Shown piece by piece: positions 7,960-15,986 of a stretch of DNA of 49,439 nt (position 1 is the stretch's first letter; each line of letters begins with the position of its first letter). A program made the translations under genes and the position numbers. Below the pieces are notes generated by a model, which was not told the DNA's origin, made no database searches, and saw nothing but the letters and a program-made list of their open reading frames with translations. The stretch is taken from contig USMB01000006.1 in assembly GCA_900555615.1 (NCBI GenBank), positions 1-49,439 of the forward strand, in the 5' to 3' direction. The DNA is from an uncultured Clostridium sp. (lineage in GTDB: Bacteria; Bacillota; Clostridia; TANB77; CAG-508).

Positions 7960-8934
7960 ATGAAAACATATAAAATAGCCATAGTAGGCGCAACTGGATT
8001 AGTTGGAAGAACTGCTCTAAAAGTTTTAGAAGAAAAAAACATTCCAAATCTTGATTATGTTTTATTTTCTTCTAAAAAATCAGCTGGTACTAAATTAAAA
8101 TTTTTAAATACTGACTTTATTGTTAGAGAACTAACTGATTCTTCATTTGATGAAAAATTTGACTTTGCACTTTTTTCTGCTGGAGCTGAAACATCAAAAC
8201 ATTTTGCTCCAATCGCAGCTTCAAAAGGATGTATTGTAATTGACAATAGTAGTGCTTTCAGAATGGATGACAAAGTTCCATTAATTGTTCCTGAAGTAAA
8301 TTTTGAAGATGCCAAAAATCATCACAATATAATTGCCAACCCTAATTGCTCTACAATTCAAGCTGTTGTCGCTCTAAAACCTCTTGATGATAAATTTAAA
8401 ATTAAAAGAATTGTGTATTCTACATATCAAGCTGTTTCTGGTGCAGGAAAGTTAGGATTACAAGACTTAGAACAACACTCTACCTTAAAATTTCAGCATC
8501 CAATTTATGATAATTGTTTGCCACAAATTGACACGTTCTTAGTTAATCATTATACAAAAGAAGAAATGAAAATGGTAAATGAAACACGTAAAATATTAAA
8601 ACATCCAACACTTCCTATCACAGCTACTGCTGTTCGTGTTCCAGTCACAAACTGCCACGGTGAAAGCATTAATGTAGTATTTGAAAAAAGTTTTAAATTA
8701 ACTGATATTTTCAATACCTTAAAATCTGCACCTGGTATAGTTGTTCAAGATGATATCGAAAATAACATTTATCCTATATCTTCAAATGTAAATGGTCATG
8801 ATGAGGTCTTTGTTGGTAGAATTAGAAAAGATTTCAGTATTAAAAATGGACTTAATTTATGGATAGTAGCTGACAATTTGAGAAAAGGCGCAGCTAGTAA
8901 TGCTATCCAAATTATAGAGAAAATGATTAATTAA
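7960..8934 (+). CDS. asd: Aspartate-semialdehyde dehydrogenase
   Basis: Makes L-aspartate 4-semialdehyde from aspartyl phosphate with NADPH, the branch point to lysine/diaminopimelate, threonine and methionine. The 324-residue protein has an N-terminal Rossmann motif Gly-Ala-Thr-Gly-Leu-Val-Gly (residue 10 on), Ser-Ser-Ala-Phe-Arg-Met near 90, the catalytic Cys in Asn-Pro-Asn-Cys-Ser-Thr near 128, Gln-Ala-Val-Ser-Gly-Ala-Gly near 155, and the late catalytic His in a Val-Arg-Val-Pro-Val...His-Gly-Glu segment near 230. TGAGGAGG stands eight bases before the ATG. It forms an operon with dapA (13-base gap). Confidence 0.96.
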   Translation: MKTYKIAIVGATGLVGRTALKVLEEKNIPNLDYVLFSSKKSAGTKLKFLNTDFIVRELTDSSFDEKFDFALFSAGAETSKHFAPIAASKGCIVIDNSSAFRMDDKVPLIVPEVNFEDAKNHHNIIANPNCSTIQAVVALKPLDDKFKIKRIVYSTYQAVSGAGKLGLQDLEQHSTLKFQHPIYDNCLPQIDTFLVNHYTKEEMKMVNETRKILKHPTLPITATAVRVPVTNCHGESINVVFEKSFKLTDIFNTLKSAPGIVVQDDIENNIYPISSNVNGHDEVFVGRIRKDFSIKNGLNLWIVADNLRKGAASNAIQIIEKMIN

Positions 8935-8947
8935 GAAAGGATTTTGT

Positions 8948-9820
8948 ATGAAAAAATGTATTTTTAAAGGTGTTGCTACTGCTCTTGCAACTCCTTTCTC
9001 TGAAAATGGAATTAATATAACTGAATTTGAAAAATTTATTAATTTTCAGATTGATTCTGGAATTAATGCCCTTGTTGTCTGTGGCACAACAGGAGAAGCT
9101 AGTACAATGTCTAAAGAAGAAAAAATTGCTACAATAAAATGTGCTGTAAAAACTTCTGCTGGAAGAGTTCCTATTATTGCAGGAACAGGTTCAAACAATA
9201 CTTCTTCAGCAATTGAAATGGCTACAATTGCTGAGATTTTAGGTGTTGATGCTTTATTAATTGTAACACCTTATTATAATAAAACTACTCAACAAGGATT
9301 AATTGAACATTATAAGGCAATTACTAATTCTGTCTCTTTACCAATTATTCTATACAATGTTCCAAGCAGAACAGGATTAAATATTTTGCCTGAAACTTGT
9401 CTAGAACTGTCAAAAATTGAAAATATTGTGGGCATCAAAGAAGCTAGTGGAAACATATCTCAAGTAGCTGAAATAACTAAATTATGTGGAGATGATTTTT
9501 CAATTTATTCTGGAAATGATGATCAAATCGTCCCAATTCTTTCTCTTGGAGGAAAAGGCGTTATTTCCGTTCTTTCAAATGTCGCTCCAAAACTCACTTG
9601 CAGTATAACTAATTCCTTTTTCCAAAATGCAATTAATGAAGCTTGCCATTACCAATTAGAAGCTTTGCCTCTTATTCATTCATTGTTTGCCGAAACCAAC
9701 CCAATACCTATTAAAGAAGCTCTTAATTTATCTGGTTTCAATTTTGGAAAGCCTCGTCTTCCTCTTGTCAAATGTTCTGCTAATTTGAGAAAGATATTAA
9801 AAGAGCAACTAAAAATATAG
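8948..9820 (+). CDS. dapA: 4-hydroxy-tetrahydrodipicolinate synthase
   Basis: Condenses pyruvate with aspartate semialdehyde, the first committed step to diaminopimelate, lysine and, in spore formers, dipicolinic acid. The 290-residue TIM barrel shows Gly-Thr-Thr-Gly-Glu-Ala near residue 46, the active-site Tyr in Leu-Tyr-Asn-Val-Pro-Ser-Arg-Thr-Gly near 135, and the Schiff-base Lys in Gly-Ile-Lys-Glu-Ala-Ser-Gly near 163. Ribosome site GAAAGGA. It follows asd directly and ends inside a strong terminator hairpin. Confidence 0.97.
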   Translation: MKKCIFKGVATALATPFSENGINITEFEKFINFQIDSGINALVVCGTTGEASTMSKEEKIATIKCAVKTSAGRVPIIAGTGSNNTSSAIEMATIAEILGVDALLIVTPYYNKTTQQGLIEHYKAITNSVSLPIILYNVPSRTGLNILPETCLELSKIENIVGIKEASGNISQVAEITKLCGDDFSIYSGNDDQIVPILSLGGKGVISVLSNVAPKLTCSITNSFFQNAINEACHYQLEALPLIHSLFAETNPIPIKEALNLSGFNFGKPRLPLVKCSANLRKILKEQLKI

Positions 9821-9846
9821 AATTTTCTATATTTTAGTTGCTCTTT
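9800..9846 (+). terminator. Strong terminator after dapA, probably bidirectional
   Basis: A near-perfect inverted repeat with arms of about 20 bases (AAAGAGCAACTAAAA... / ...TTTTAGTTGCTCTTT). It includes the dapA stop codon and lies between convergent genes. Confidence 0.85.
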
Positions 9847-9855
9847 ATCTTTTGC

Positions 9856-10146
9856 TTAAATTACTCTAGAGTAAAACCTCCTGTTCTTAAATTCAACCAC
9901 CTCTTTAAAATAATTAAAGAGGTCTGCCCATCCCAGAATTTTGGTTCCGGTAACAACTATTTTGCTCTGATCCATCTCAATCTTGCCAAATAACTTGTTA
10001 CCAACTTTGGAGTAGATAACACATCCTACTCCATTTCCTCCATCCAGGTACTGAGCCCGAACTGTTGCGTCAAGTTTCTTGTCATTTACCAATTTTACTG
10101 CGGTATTCAGAATATCGCTAATTGGCATGCTCTTAATGTTGCTCAT
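9856..10146 (-). CDS. Orphan small protein, GC-richer monocistronic gene
   Basis: A 96-residue soluble protein with no signal peptide and no family I recognise. It has an N-terminal helix (Ile-Leu-Asn-Thr-Ala-Val-Lys) and a beta-rich middle (Gly-Val-Gly-Cys-Val-Ile-Tyr-Ser). Base use is clearly different from its neighbours: CTG, GAG, AAG and ACC codons are common and the gene is visibly richer in G and C. It has its own consensus-like promoter, a strong ribosome site (CGGAGG) and a terminator shared with dapA. Two other genes in the window (40224-40385 and 48406-48726) share this style, which suggests a common foreign source or a distinct class of small genes. Confidence 0.7.
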   Translation of the reverse strand: MSNIKSMPISDILNTAVKLVNDKKLDATVRAQYLDGGNGVGCVIYSKVGNKLFGKIEMDQSKIVVTGTKILGWADLFNYFKEVVEFKNRRFYSRVI

Positions 10147-10204
10147 ATTAGCCTCCGTTTCTTTTAAGTAAAAGCTCCTACAATGCTAACTGCATTATGT
10201 AACC

Positions 10205-10233
10205 AATATATCACAAATTTTGACATTTTTCAA
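10205..10233 (-). promoter_or_regulatory. Promoter for the 96-residue orphan gene
   Basis: TTGAAA (10228-10233), 17-base spacer, TATATT (10205-10210), in the short gap after the upstream gene's stop. Confidence 0.65.
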
Positions 10234-10238
10234 CAGTT

Positions 10239-11045
10239 TTACTTGTTTTTCTTTTTTCTTTTAATAGTTCTTTTTACTTTTTTTATCATAATTCTATTTG
10301 ATTTTTGTGCTCTTTTCAATGTCTTCTTAGAATTATCTATTTTTTCTTTTATTCCTCTTGTAGATTCTTCAATTTTCTTTTTGATGTCGTCCCATTTTGA
10401 AAACTTAACATTTTCCTTTACTCTTGGAAATGCATTAACAAGTCTCTTATATGGTCCTAATTTATTTAAAATAATCCTTTTTACTTTGTCTGATATTTCT
10501 GCAGTATTATCTTTTAACTCTTTAGTCATTTCTTTTAAATTCAAAATAATTTTAAAAGAAACAATACAATCTATTAAAAATAAAACACATAATACTCCTG
10601 TTACAATATGTAAAGCTAAATCAGGAATTAGATTAATTATTTTTTCTAAAAATGGATTAAATACGAATAATACTAAAACTCCTCCTATTCCAAATGGTAC
10701 TAAAGTTTCTAAACAGATTCTTCCATTAATATTGAATTTATTATTACTATAATCCCACCATCTTGCTTTAAATATTTTTTCCATAATATAACTTGTTAAA
10801 TATTCCAAAGTACCACATATAATAACAGACAAAAAGAAAGTTACCACTACATCATCAGCATATTTTTGTAACAATAAGGTTATTAATATTACACCACAAC
10901 CATATATTGGGCAATATGATCCAACTAAGAAACCTCTATCTACAAATTTCTTTTCTCGTATTGTTGCAGGTATCATTTCTATAAGCCATCCTGCCAATGA
11001 ATAGATAAAAAATAGCATTATATACATTTCTATTTCTCGTATCAT
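10239..11045 (-). CDS. PF06541-type polytopic membrane protein (putative ABC transporter type IV)
   Basis: A 268-residue protein. The N-terminal 190 residues hold about five membrane helices and the signature Phe-Val-Asp-Arg-Gly-Phe-Leu-x-Gly followed by Cys-Pro-Ile-Tyr-Gly, typical of the family annotated as 'putative ABC transporter, CmpB' (PF06541). Later come Glu-Tyr-Leu-Thr-Ser-Tyr and Arg-Trp-Trp-Asp-Tyr-Ser, also family hallmarks. The last 70 residues form a very basic cytoplasmic tail. AGAGGAG lies seven bases before the start and a consensus-like promoter upstream. The biochemical role of the family is not established; no ATPase partner is adjacent. Confidence 0.82.
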   Translation of the reverse strand: MIREIEMYIMLFFIYSLAGWLIEMIPATIREKKFVDRGFLVGSYCPIYGCGVILITLLLQKYADDVVVTFFLSVIICGTLEYLTSYIMEKIFKARWWDYSNNKFNINGRICLETLVPFGIGGVLVLFVFNPFLEKIINLIPDLALHIVTGVLCVLFLIDCIVSFKIILNLKEMTKELKDNTAEISDKVKRIILNKLGPYKRLVNAFPRVKENVKFSKWDDIKKKIEESTRGIKEKIDNSKKTLKRAQKSNRIMIKKVKRTIKRKKKNK

Positions 11046-11075
11046 ATAAAACTCCTCTTTTTAATTTCGAGTTTT

Positions 11076-11104
11076 ATTGTAGCATAGTTTATTTAAAATA
11101 TCAA
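11076..11104 (-). promoter_or_regulatory. Promoter for the PF06541 gene
   Basis: TTGATA (11099-11104), 17-base spacer, TACAAT (11076-11081) on the minus strand, immediately after the activase stop. Confidence 0.65.
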
Positions 11105-11111
11105 TTATATT

Positions 11112-14100
11112 TTATACTTTTACTTCTTTTTTAGTTTTGTTTTCTTTTTCTGCTACTTTCTTTTCTTTTTGCTTCATTTTCAAATTATCTTTTGCTACTG
11201 TCATAAGAAGTTTTATTCTATTTGTTTGGTTTGCCTCACTAGCCCCAGGATCATAATCAACTGGAACTATATTAGCATCTGGATACATATCTCTTATAGT
11301 TTTTATTACACCTTTACCAACAACGTGATTTGGTAAACATGCAAATGGTTGTACACAAACTATATTTTGAATTCCATTTTCCATATATTCAAGCATTTCT
11401 GCTGTTAAGAACCAACCTTCTCCTGTTTGATTTCCTGTTGATAATACTGATTGTACATTATCTGCTAAATGCCAAATATCACAAGTTGGCAAATATCCTT
11501 TTTTAGATTTTGCTAAAGCTTTTCTTACATCTTTTTCTAATAAATCTATCAATTTTATTGCAATTCCATTTATTGCTGCTTTTTTATTATCATTTTTTAA
11601 CATTCTATTAGAAATTACTTTGTTACTTGCCATAAATTTACAGAACCCTAAGAAGTCTGGAAGAATTACTTCTGCCCCTTCTTTTTCTAGTAAATTTGCA
11701 ACATAATTATTACCAAATGGATGATATTTTATTAATATTTCTCCAACAATTCCTACTTTTGGTTTTTCTACACTAGTATCCCATTCAATTTTTTCAAAAT
11801 CTTCTACTATTTGTGAAATTCCTTTTGAAAATTCTTTTGCACTACTTTTTATAGCTAACTTTTTAGCTTTTTCCATCCATTCTGCAAATAACTTATCTGT
11901 TTCACCTTTATTTTTCTCATAAGCTCTATTTTTGTACAACATTTTTTGCAATAAATCAGCTAATACCATTGCTTTTAGAAGCTTTTCTGCTAATGATATT
12001 GTTAATTTGAATCCTGGATTTTTTTCCATTCCAACAACATTAAATGAAATTACTGGAACTTGTTCAAATCCTGCGTCTCTTAATGCTTTTCTTATAAATC
12101 CTATATAATTTGTAGCTCTACAGCCTCCGCCTGTTTGAGACATTATTATTGCTGTTTTATTTACATCATATTTTCCACTTTGTAATGCTTCTATAAATTG
12201 ACCTGTAGTTATTATTGATGGATAGCATGCATCATTATTTACATATTTTAATCCTGTTTCTATTGTGTGTTGTGTACATTCTCTTAATAATACCGCATTA
12301 TATCCTTCACTTTTTAATACTGGCTCTAAAAATTCAAAATGTATTGGTGCCATTTGTGGGAAAATTATTGTATAATCTTTTTTCATTTCTTCTGTGAATG
12401 CAATTCTGTTTAATTGATATTCTCCATTTGCTGTAGGATCTTTTTTCTCTTTTAAACGTTTATTTATACTTGCAAGCAATGAACGTAAACGAATTCTTAC
12501 AGCTCCTAAGTTGTTTACTTCATCTATTTTAATTAATGTATACATTTTTCCAAAACTTGTTAATATTTCTTCTACTTGGTCTGTAGTTACTGCATCAACA
12601 CCACATCCAAATGAATTTATTTGTACTAATTCTAGATTATCATGTCTACCAACAAAATCTGCTGCAGCATATAATCTTGAATGGAACATCCATTGGTCAA
12701 CAACACGAAGTGGTCTTTCTGGTAAAGTTTTATCAGCAACACTATCTTCTGTTAAGACACACATACCTAAACTTGTAATTAATGTATCAATTCCATGATT
12801 TATTTCAGGATCTATATGATATGGTCTACCTGCTAGAACAATTCCTCTTAAATTATTTTTCTCTATATATTCGATTGTCTCTTTACCTTTATTATGAATA
12901 TCTTGTCTACATTTTTGATACTCTGCTTCTGCTTTTGCAATCGCTTGTTTTAGCTCTTTCTTTGTAAAATTGTATTCTTTAAATTCAGGCAATTCCATCA
13001 TTCTTTGCATCAATTGTTTTGGCTCAAATGGTAAGAATGGGTTCATGAATTTTATATCATCAGATTTTAATTCTTCCACATTATTTTTTAGAACTTCTGA
13101 ATATGAAATTACAATTGGGCAATTATATCTATTGTTTGCATCTTGATATTCTTTTCTTGAATATGGCATACATGGATAAAATATAGTTTTTATTCCTTTT
13201 TGAATCAAACTAATAACATGTCCATGTGATAATTTAGCTGGATAACATACTGATTCTGATGGCATTGATTCAATACCTTTTTCATATATTTTCCTTGTAC
13301 TCTTTTCAGAAATTATTACCCTAAATCCTAAATTAGTTAATAATGTAAACCAGAATGGATAATCTTCATACATATTTAAAACTCTTGGAATTCCAATTGT
13401 TCCTCTTGGTGCATCTTTTTCTTCTAATGGTGTATAATCAAATATTCTTTCATATTTGTATTTTACAAGGTTTGGCAAATCTTTGTGTGAATTTACTATT
13501 CCTTCTCCTTTTTCACATCTATTTCCAGATATATGTCTCTTTCCATTACTAAACATATTTATTGTTAATTGACAATGATTTTCACATCCATTACATCTTG
13601 TATGTGTTACTTTGATATTTAATTTGTCAATTTCTTCTGTTGTGGCAAGTGTTGAATGATATTCCATATCCATATTAGATTCATATTGTTCACAAGCCAA
13701 TAGTGCCATTCCATATGCTCCCATAAGGCCTGCAATATCTGGTCTAATAACATTTCTTCCTACTATTAATTCAAAAGCTCTTAAAACTGCTTCATTATAA
13801 AAAGTTCCACCTTGTACAACAATGTGACTTCCTAATTTTTTTACATCTCTTATTTTCATTACTTTTTGAATTGCATTTTTTATTACTGAATATGATAGTC
13901 CTGCTGATATATCTCCAACAGAATATCCTTCTTTTTGTGCTTGTTTTATTTTAGAATTCATAAATACTGTACATCTTGAACCTAAATCTACTGGATTTTG
14001 AGCTTCTAATGCTTCTTTTACAAATTCTTCTATACTTAAATTTAAGCTTTTAGCAAATGTTTCAATAAATGACCCACAGCCTGATGAGCAAGCTTCATTT

Positions 14101-15425
14101 AACATGATATTATCAATTGTGTTATTTTTTAATTTGATATATTTCATGTCTTGTCCACCAATATCCACAATGCTTGTTACTTTTGGCTCAAATTTCTTTG
14201 CAGCTGTGTAATGTGCAATTGTTTCAATTTCATTTAAATCTACATTTAAAGCTGTTTGTATTAATTTTTCTCCATATCCTGTAACACCACTATAACGAAT
14301 TACAGCATCTTTTGGCATAACAGAATATAGTTTTTTAAGCATCTCAATAATACTTTCAAGTGGTTTTCCACCATTTCCTTGATATGCTGAATATAATAAA
14401 GCTCCATCTCTATCTGTTACAACCAATTTTGATGTTGTTGAACCAGCATCAATTCCTATAAAACAATCACCTTTATGCTCAGATAAATTCTTTTTTTCTA
14501 CTTTATCTTTATCATGTCTAGCTTTAAATTCTTCATACTCTGCATTTGTTGTAAATAGTGGTTTTAAAGGTTGTGAAGTTGTATCATGAGATTGTCTTAA
14601 TACTTGTATTTTACTCTTCAATTTTTCTACACTAATTGGTGTCATATCTTTAGCATCTAAACATGCGCCTTTAGCAACTAATAAATGTGCTTCTTCTGGC
14701 ACAATAGTTTGCTCAGGAGTTAAATGCAATGTTTCTACAAATCTCTTTCTTAATTCAGGTAAATATGTAAGTGGTCCACCTAAAAATGCTACATTTCCTC
14801 TAATTGGTCTTCCACAAGCTAATCCTGAAATTGTTTGATTTACAACTGCTTGTAAAATAGATACAGCAATATCTTCTTTTGCTGCACCTTCATTTAACAA
14901 TGGTTGCACATCAGTTTTAGCAAAAACACCACATCTTGAAGCTATTGGATAAATTGTTTGATATCCTTTAGCTAATTCATTTAGTCCTGCTGTATCTGTA
15001 TTTAATAATGATGCCATTTGGTCTAAAAATGCACCTGTTCCACCAGCACAAGTTCCATTCATACGTTGTTCTATTGACTTTCCAAAATAAATTATTTTAG
15101 CATCTTCTCCACCAAGTTCAATTACAACATCAGTTTGTGGTATGTATTTTTCTACTGCTCTTTTACAAGCAACTACTTCTTGGATAAAAGGTATATCTAA
15201 AAATCTAGCTGTACTCATTGCACCTGAGCCTGTCAACGCTATTGTGAATTCTTTATCTTTATATTTTTCTACTAATTCTTCTAATACTTTGCAAACAGTA
15301 TTTTTAGTATCTGAATAATGTCTCTCATAAGAAGTATAAATCTCCTTCAAATTCTCATCCATTACTGCAATTTTTACTGTTGTTGAACCTACGTCCATTC
15401 CTATATGTACTACTTTATTACTCAT
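11112..15425 (-). CDS. Giant acyl-CoA dehydratase activase (two activator domains fused to dehydratase-like domains)
   Basis: A 1437-residue fusion of the BadF/BadG/BcrA/BcrD (HgdC) family. Such activators use ATP and an iron-sulfur cluster to deliver one electron to 2-hydroxyacyl-CoA dehydratases or related enzymes; this long form has no firmly assigned substrate. Two ASKHA ATPase domains are visible (about 5-265 and 320-580). Each has an Asp-x-Gly-Ser-Thr-Thr phosphate loop and a cluster-binding Cys motif (Cys-Ala-Gly-Gly-Thr-Gly; Cys-Ser-Ser-Gly-Cys-Gly). Near 620 comes a Cys-rich CxxC segment, then a DUF2229-type domain (about 665-880) and an HgdB/FldB-like C-terminal half with several Cys. 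The tail is Lys-rich. It is monocistronic, with an AGGAGGG ribosome site and an unusual leader carrying a direct repeat. Confidence 0.9.
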   Translation of the reverse strand: MSNKVVHIGMDVGSTTVKIAVMDENLKEIYTSYERHYSDTKNTVCKVLEELVEKYKDKEFTIALTGSGAMSTARFLDIPFIQEVVACKRAVEKYIPQTDVVIELGGEDAKIIYFGKSIEQRMNGTCAGGTGAFLDQMASLLNTDTAGLNELAKGYQTIYPIASRCGVFAKTDVQPLLNEGAAKEDIAVSILQAVVNQTISGLACGRPIRGNVAFLGGPLTYLPELRKRFVETLHLTPEQTIVPEEAHLLVAKGACLDAKDMTPISVEKLKSKIQVLRQSHDTTSQPLKPLFTTNAEYEEFKARHDKDKVEKKNLSEHKGDCFIGIDAGSTTSKLVVTDRDGALLYSAYQGNGGKPLESIIEMLKKLYSVMPKDAVIRYSGVTGYGEKLIQTALNVDLNEIETIAHYTAAKKFEPKVTSIVDIGGQDMKYIKLKNNTIDNIMLNEACSSGCGSFIETFAKSLNLSIEEFVKEALEAQNPVDLGSRCTVFMNSKIKQAQKEGYSVGDISAGLSYSVIKNAIQKVMKIRDVKKLGSHIVVQGGTFYNEAVLRAFELIVGRNVIRPDIAGLMGAYGMALLACEQYESNMDMEYHSTLATTEEIDKLNIKVTHTRCNGCENHCQLTINMFSNGKRHISGNRCEKGEGIVNSHKDLPNLVKYKYERIFDYTPLEEKDAPRGTIGIPRVLNMYEDYPFWFTLLTNLGFRVIISEKSTRKIYEKGIESMPSESVCYPAKLSHGHVISLIQKGIKTIFYPCMPYSRKEYQDANNRYNCPIVISYSEVLKNNVEELKSDDIKFMNPFLPFEPKQLMQRMMELPEFKEYNFTKKELKQAIAKAEAEYQKCRQDIHNKGKETIEYIEKNNLRGIVLAGRPYHIDPEINHGIDTLITSLGMCVLTEDSVADKTLPERPLRVVDQWMFHSRLYAAADFVGRHDNLELVQINSFGCGVDAVTTDQVEEILTSFGKMYTLIKIDEVNNLGAVRIRLRSLLASINKRLKEKKDPTANGEYQLNRIAFTEEMKKDYTIIFPQMAPIHFEFLEPVLKSEGYNAVLLRECTQHTIETGLKYVNNDACYPSIITTGQFIEALQSGKYDVNKTAIIMSQTGGGCRATNYIGFIRKALRDAGFEQVPVISFNVVGMEKNPGFKLTISLAEKLLKAMVLADLLQKMLYKNRAYEKNKGETDKLFAEWMEKAKKLAIKSSAKEFSKGISQIVEDFEKIEWDTSVEKPKVGIVGEILIKYHPFGNNYVANLLEKEGAEVILPDFLGFCKFMASNKVISNRMLKNDNKKAAINGIAIKLIDLLEKDVRKALAKSKKGYLPTCDIWHLADNVQSVLSTGNQTGEGWFLTAEMLEYMENGIQNIVCVQPFACLPNHVVGKGVIKTIRDMYPDANIVPVDYDPGASEANQTNRIKLLMTVAKDNLKMKQKEKKVAEKENKTKKEVKV

Positions 15426-15461
15426 CTATATTGTCCCTCCTGCGGGAATTTTTGCATGCTA

Positions 15462-15519
15462 ATTTGGGGTCGGTCCTTTTTTTCGCATCGCGAATTTAGG
15501 GTCGGTCCTTTTTTTCGCA
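15462..15519. repeat. Two copies of a GGGTCGGTCC-containing repeat in the activase leader
   Basis: Two copies, about 26 bases each (15462-15487 and 15493-15519), share AATTT-(G/A)GGGTCGGTCC followed by seven T and CGCA; only one base differs. Between them TTCGC-ATC-GCGAA forms a small palindrome. On the minus strand they lie in the untranslated leader of the activase gene, between its promoter and start. Confidence 0.75.
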
Positions 15520-15552
15520 AAATTTTCCTTAAACATTTTCCAATTCATCGTT

Positions 15553-15581
15553 AATATATCATAATTATATATTTTTTTCAA
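15553..15581 (-). promoter_or_regulatory. Promoter for the activase gene
   Basis: TTGAAA (15576-15581), 17-base spacer, TATATT (15553-15558). It implies a leader of about 120 bases that carries both copies of the direct repeat. Confidence 0.6.
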
Positions 15582-15659
15582 GCAATTATATTATATTAAA
15601 TAATTGTGAACGAAATATGAATTTATCTGCTTTTTTATTTCCAATTTATGCTTATTCTA

Positions 15660-15688
15660 TTGTTTTTTCTTTTAATTTATGCTATACT
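15660..15688 (+). promoter_or_regulatory. Promoter for the small membrane protein gene
   Basis: TTGTTT (15660-15665), 17-base spacer, TATACT (15683-15688), about 50 bases upstream of the plus-strand start at 15740. Confidence 0.5.
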
Positions 15689-15739
15689 AAATATATTGTT
15701 TTTATTAATTTCACCTTGAAACTTAAGGAGGAGTAAAAC

Positions 15740-15940
15740 ATGTATAAAGGGTGCTTAGTATTGATTTTTGCGGCTATTATTTTCCTTGCAGTAATTGCTA
15801 TGCTAATTGCATTTGCTGCTTGGTTCTTTGGTATATTAATAGCTGCGGGATTTATTAACACTATCGGATGGATTTTTTTTATAATGATACTTTTGGGTCT
15901 AACATTAGCTTTCATTATAAAATTTTCATCTAAATTTTAA
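15740..15940 (+). CDS. Small hydrophobic membrane protein
   Basis: A 66-residue protein made of two long hydrophobic helices (about 6-35 and 40-60) with short charged ends. Support for a real gene: a near-perfect AAGGAGG ribosome site, a sigma-A-like promoter and a strong terminator right after the stop. No family recognised; it resembles many short Firmicutes membrane peptides. Confidence 0.65.
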   Translation: MYKGCLVLIFAAIIFLAVIAMLIAFAAWFFGILIAAGFINTIGWIFFIMILLGLTLAFIIKFSSKF

Positions 15941-15947
15941 CTCACCC

Positions 15948-15982
15948 AAAACAGTATCACGCAATCAACGTGATACTGTTTT
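15948..15982. terminator. Bidirectional terminator between convergent genes
   Basis: Perfect 14-base stem AAAACAGTATCACG / CGTGATACTGTTTT with a seven-base loop and flanking A/T runs. It serves both the small plus-strand gene and the minus-strand ABC transporter. Confidence 0.9.
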
Positions 15983-15986
15983 ATTT

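Noticed and set aside
10183..10752. A long plus-strand frame of 189 codons
   Set aside because: It is the shadow of the PF06541 gene, with Phe/Leu-rich unnatural composition.
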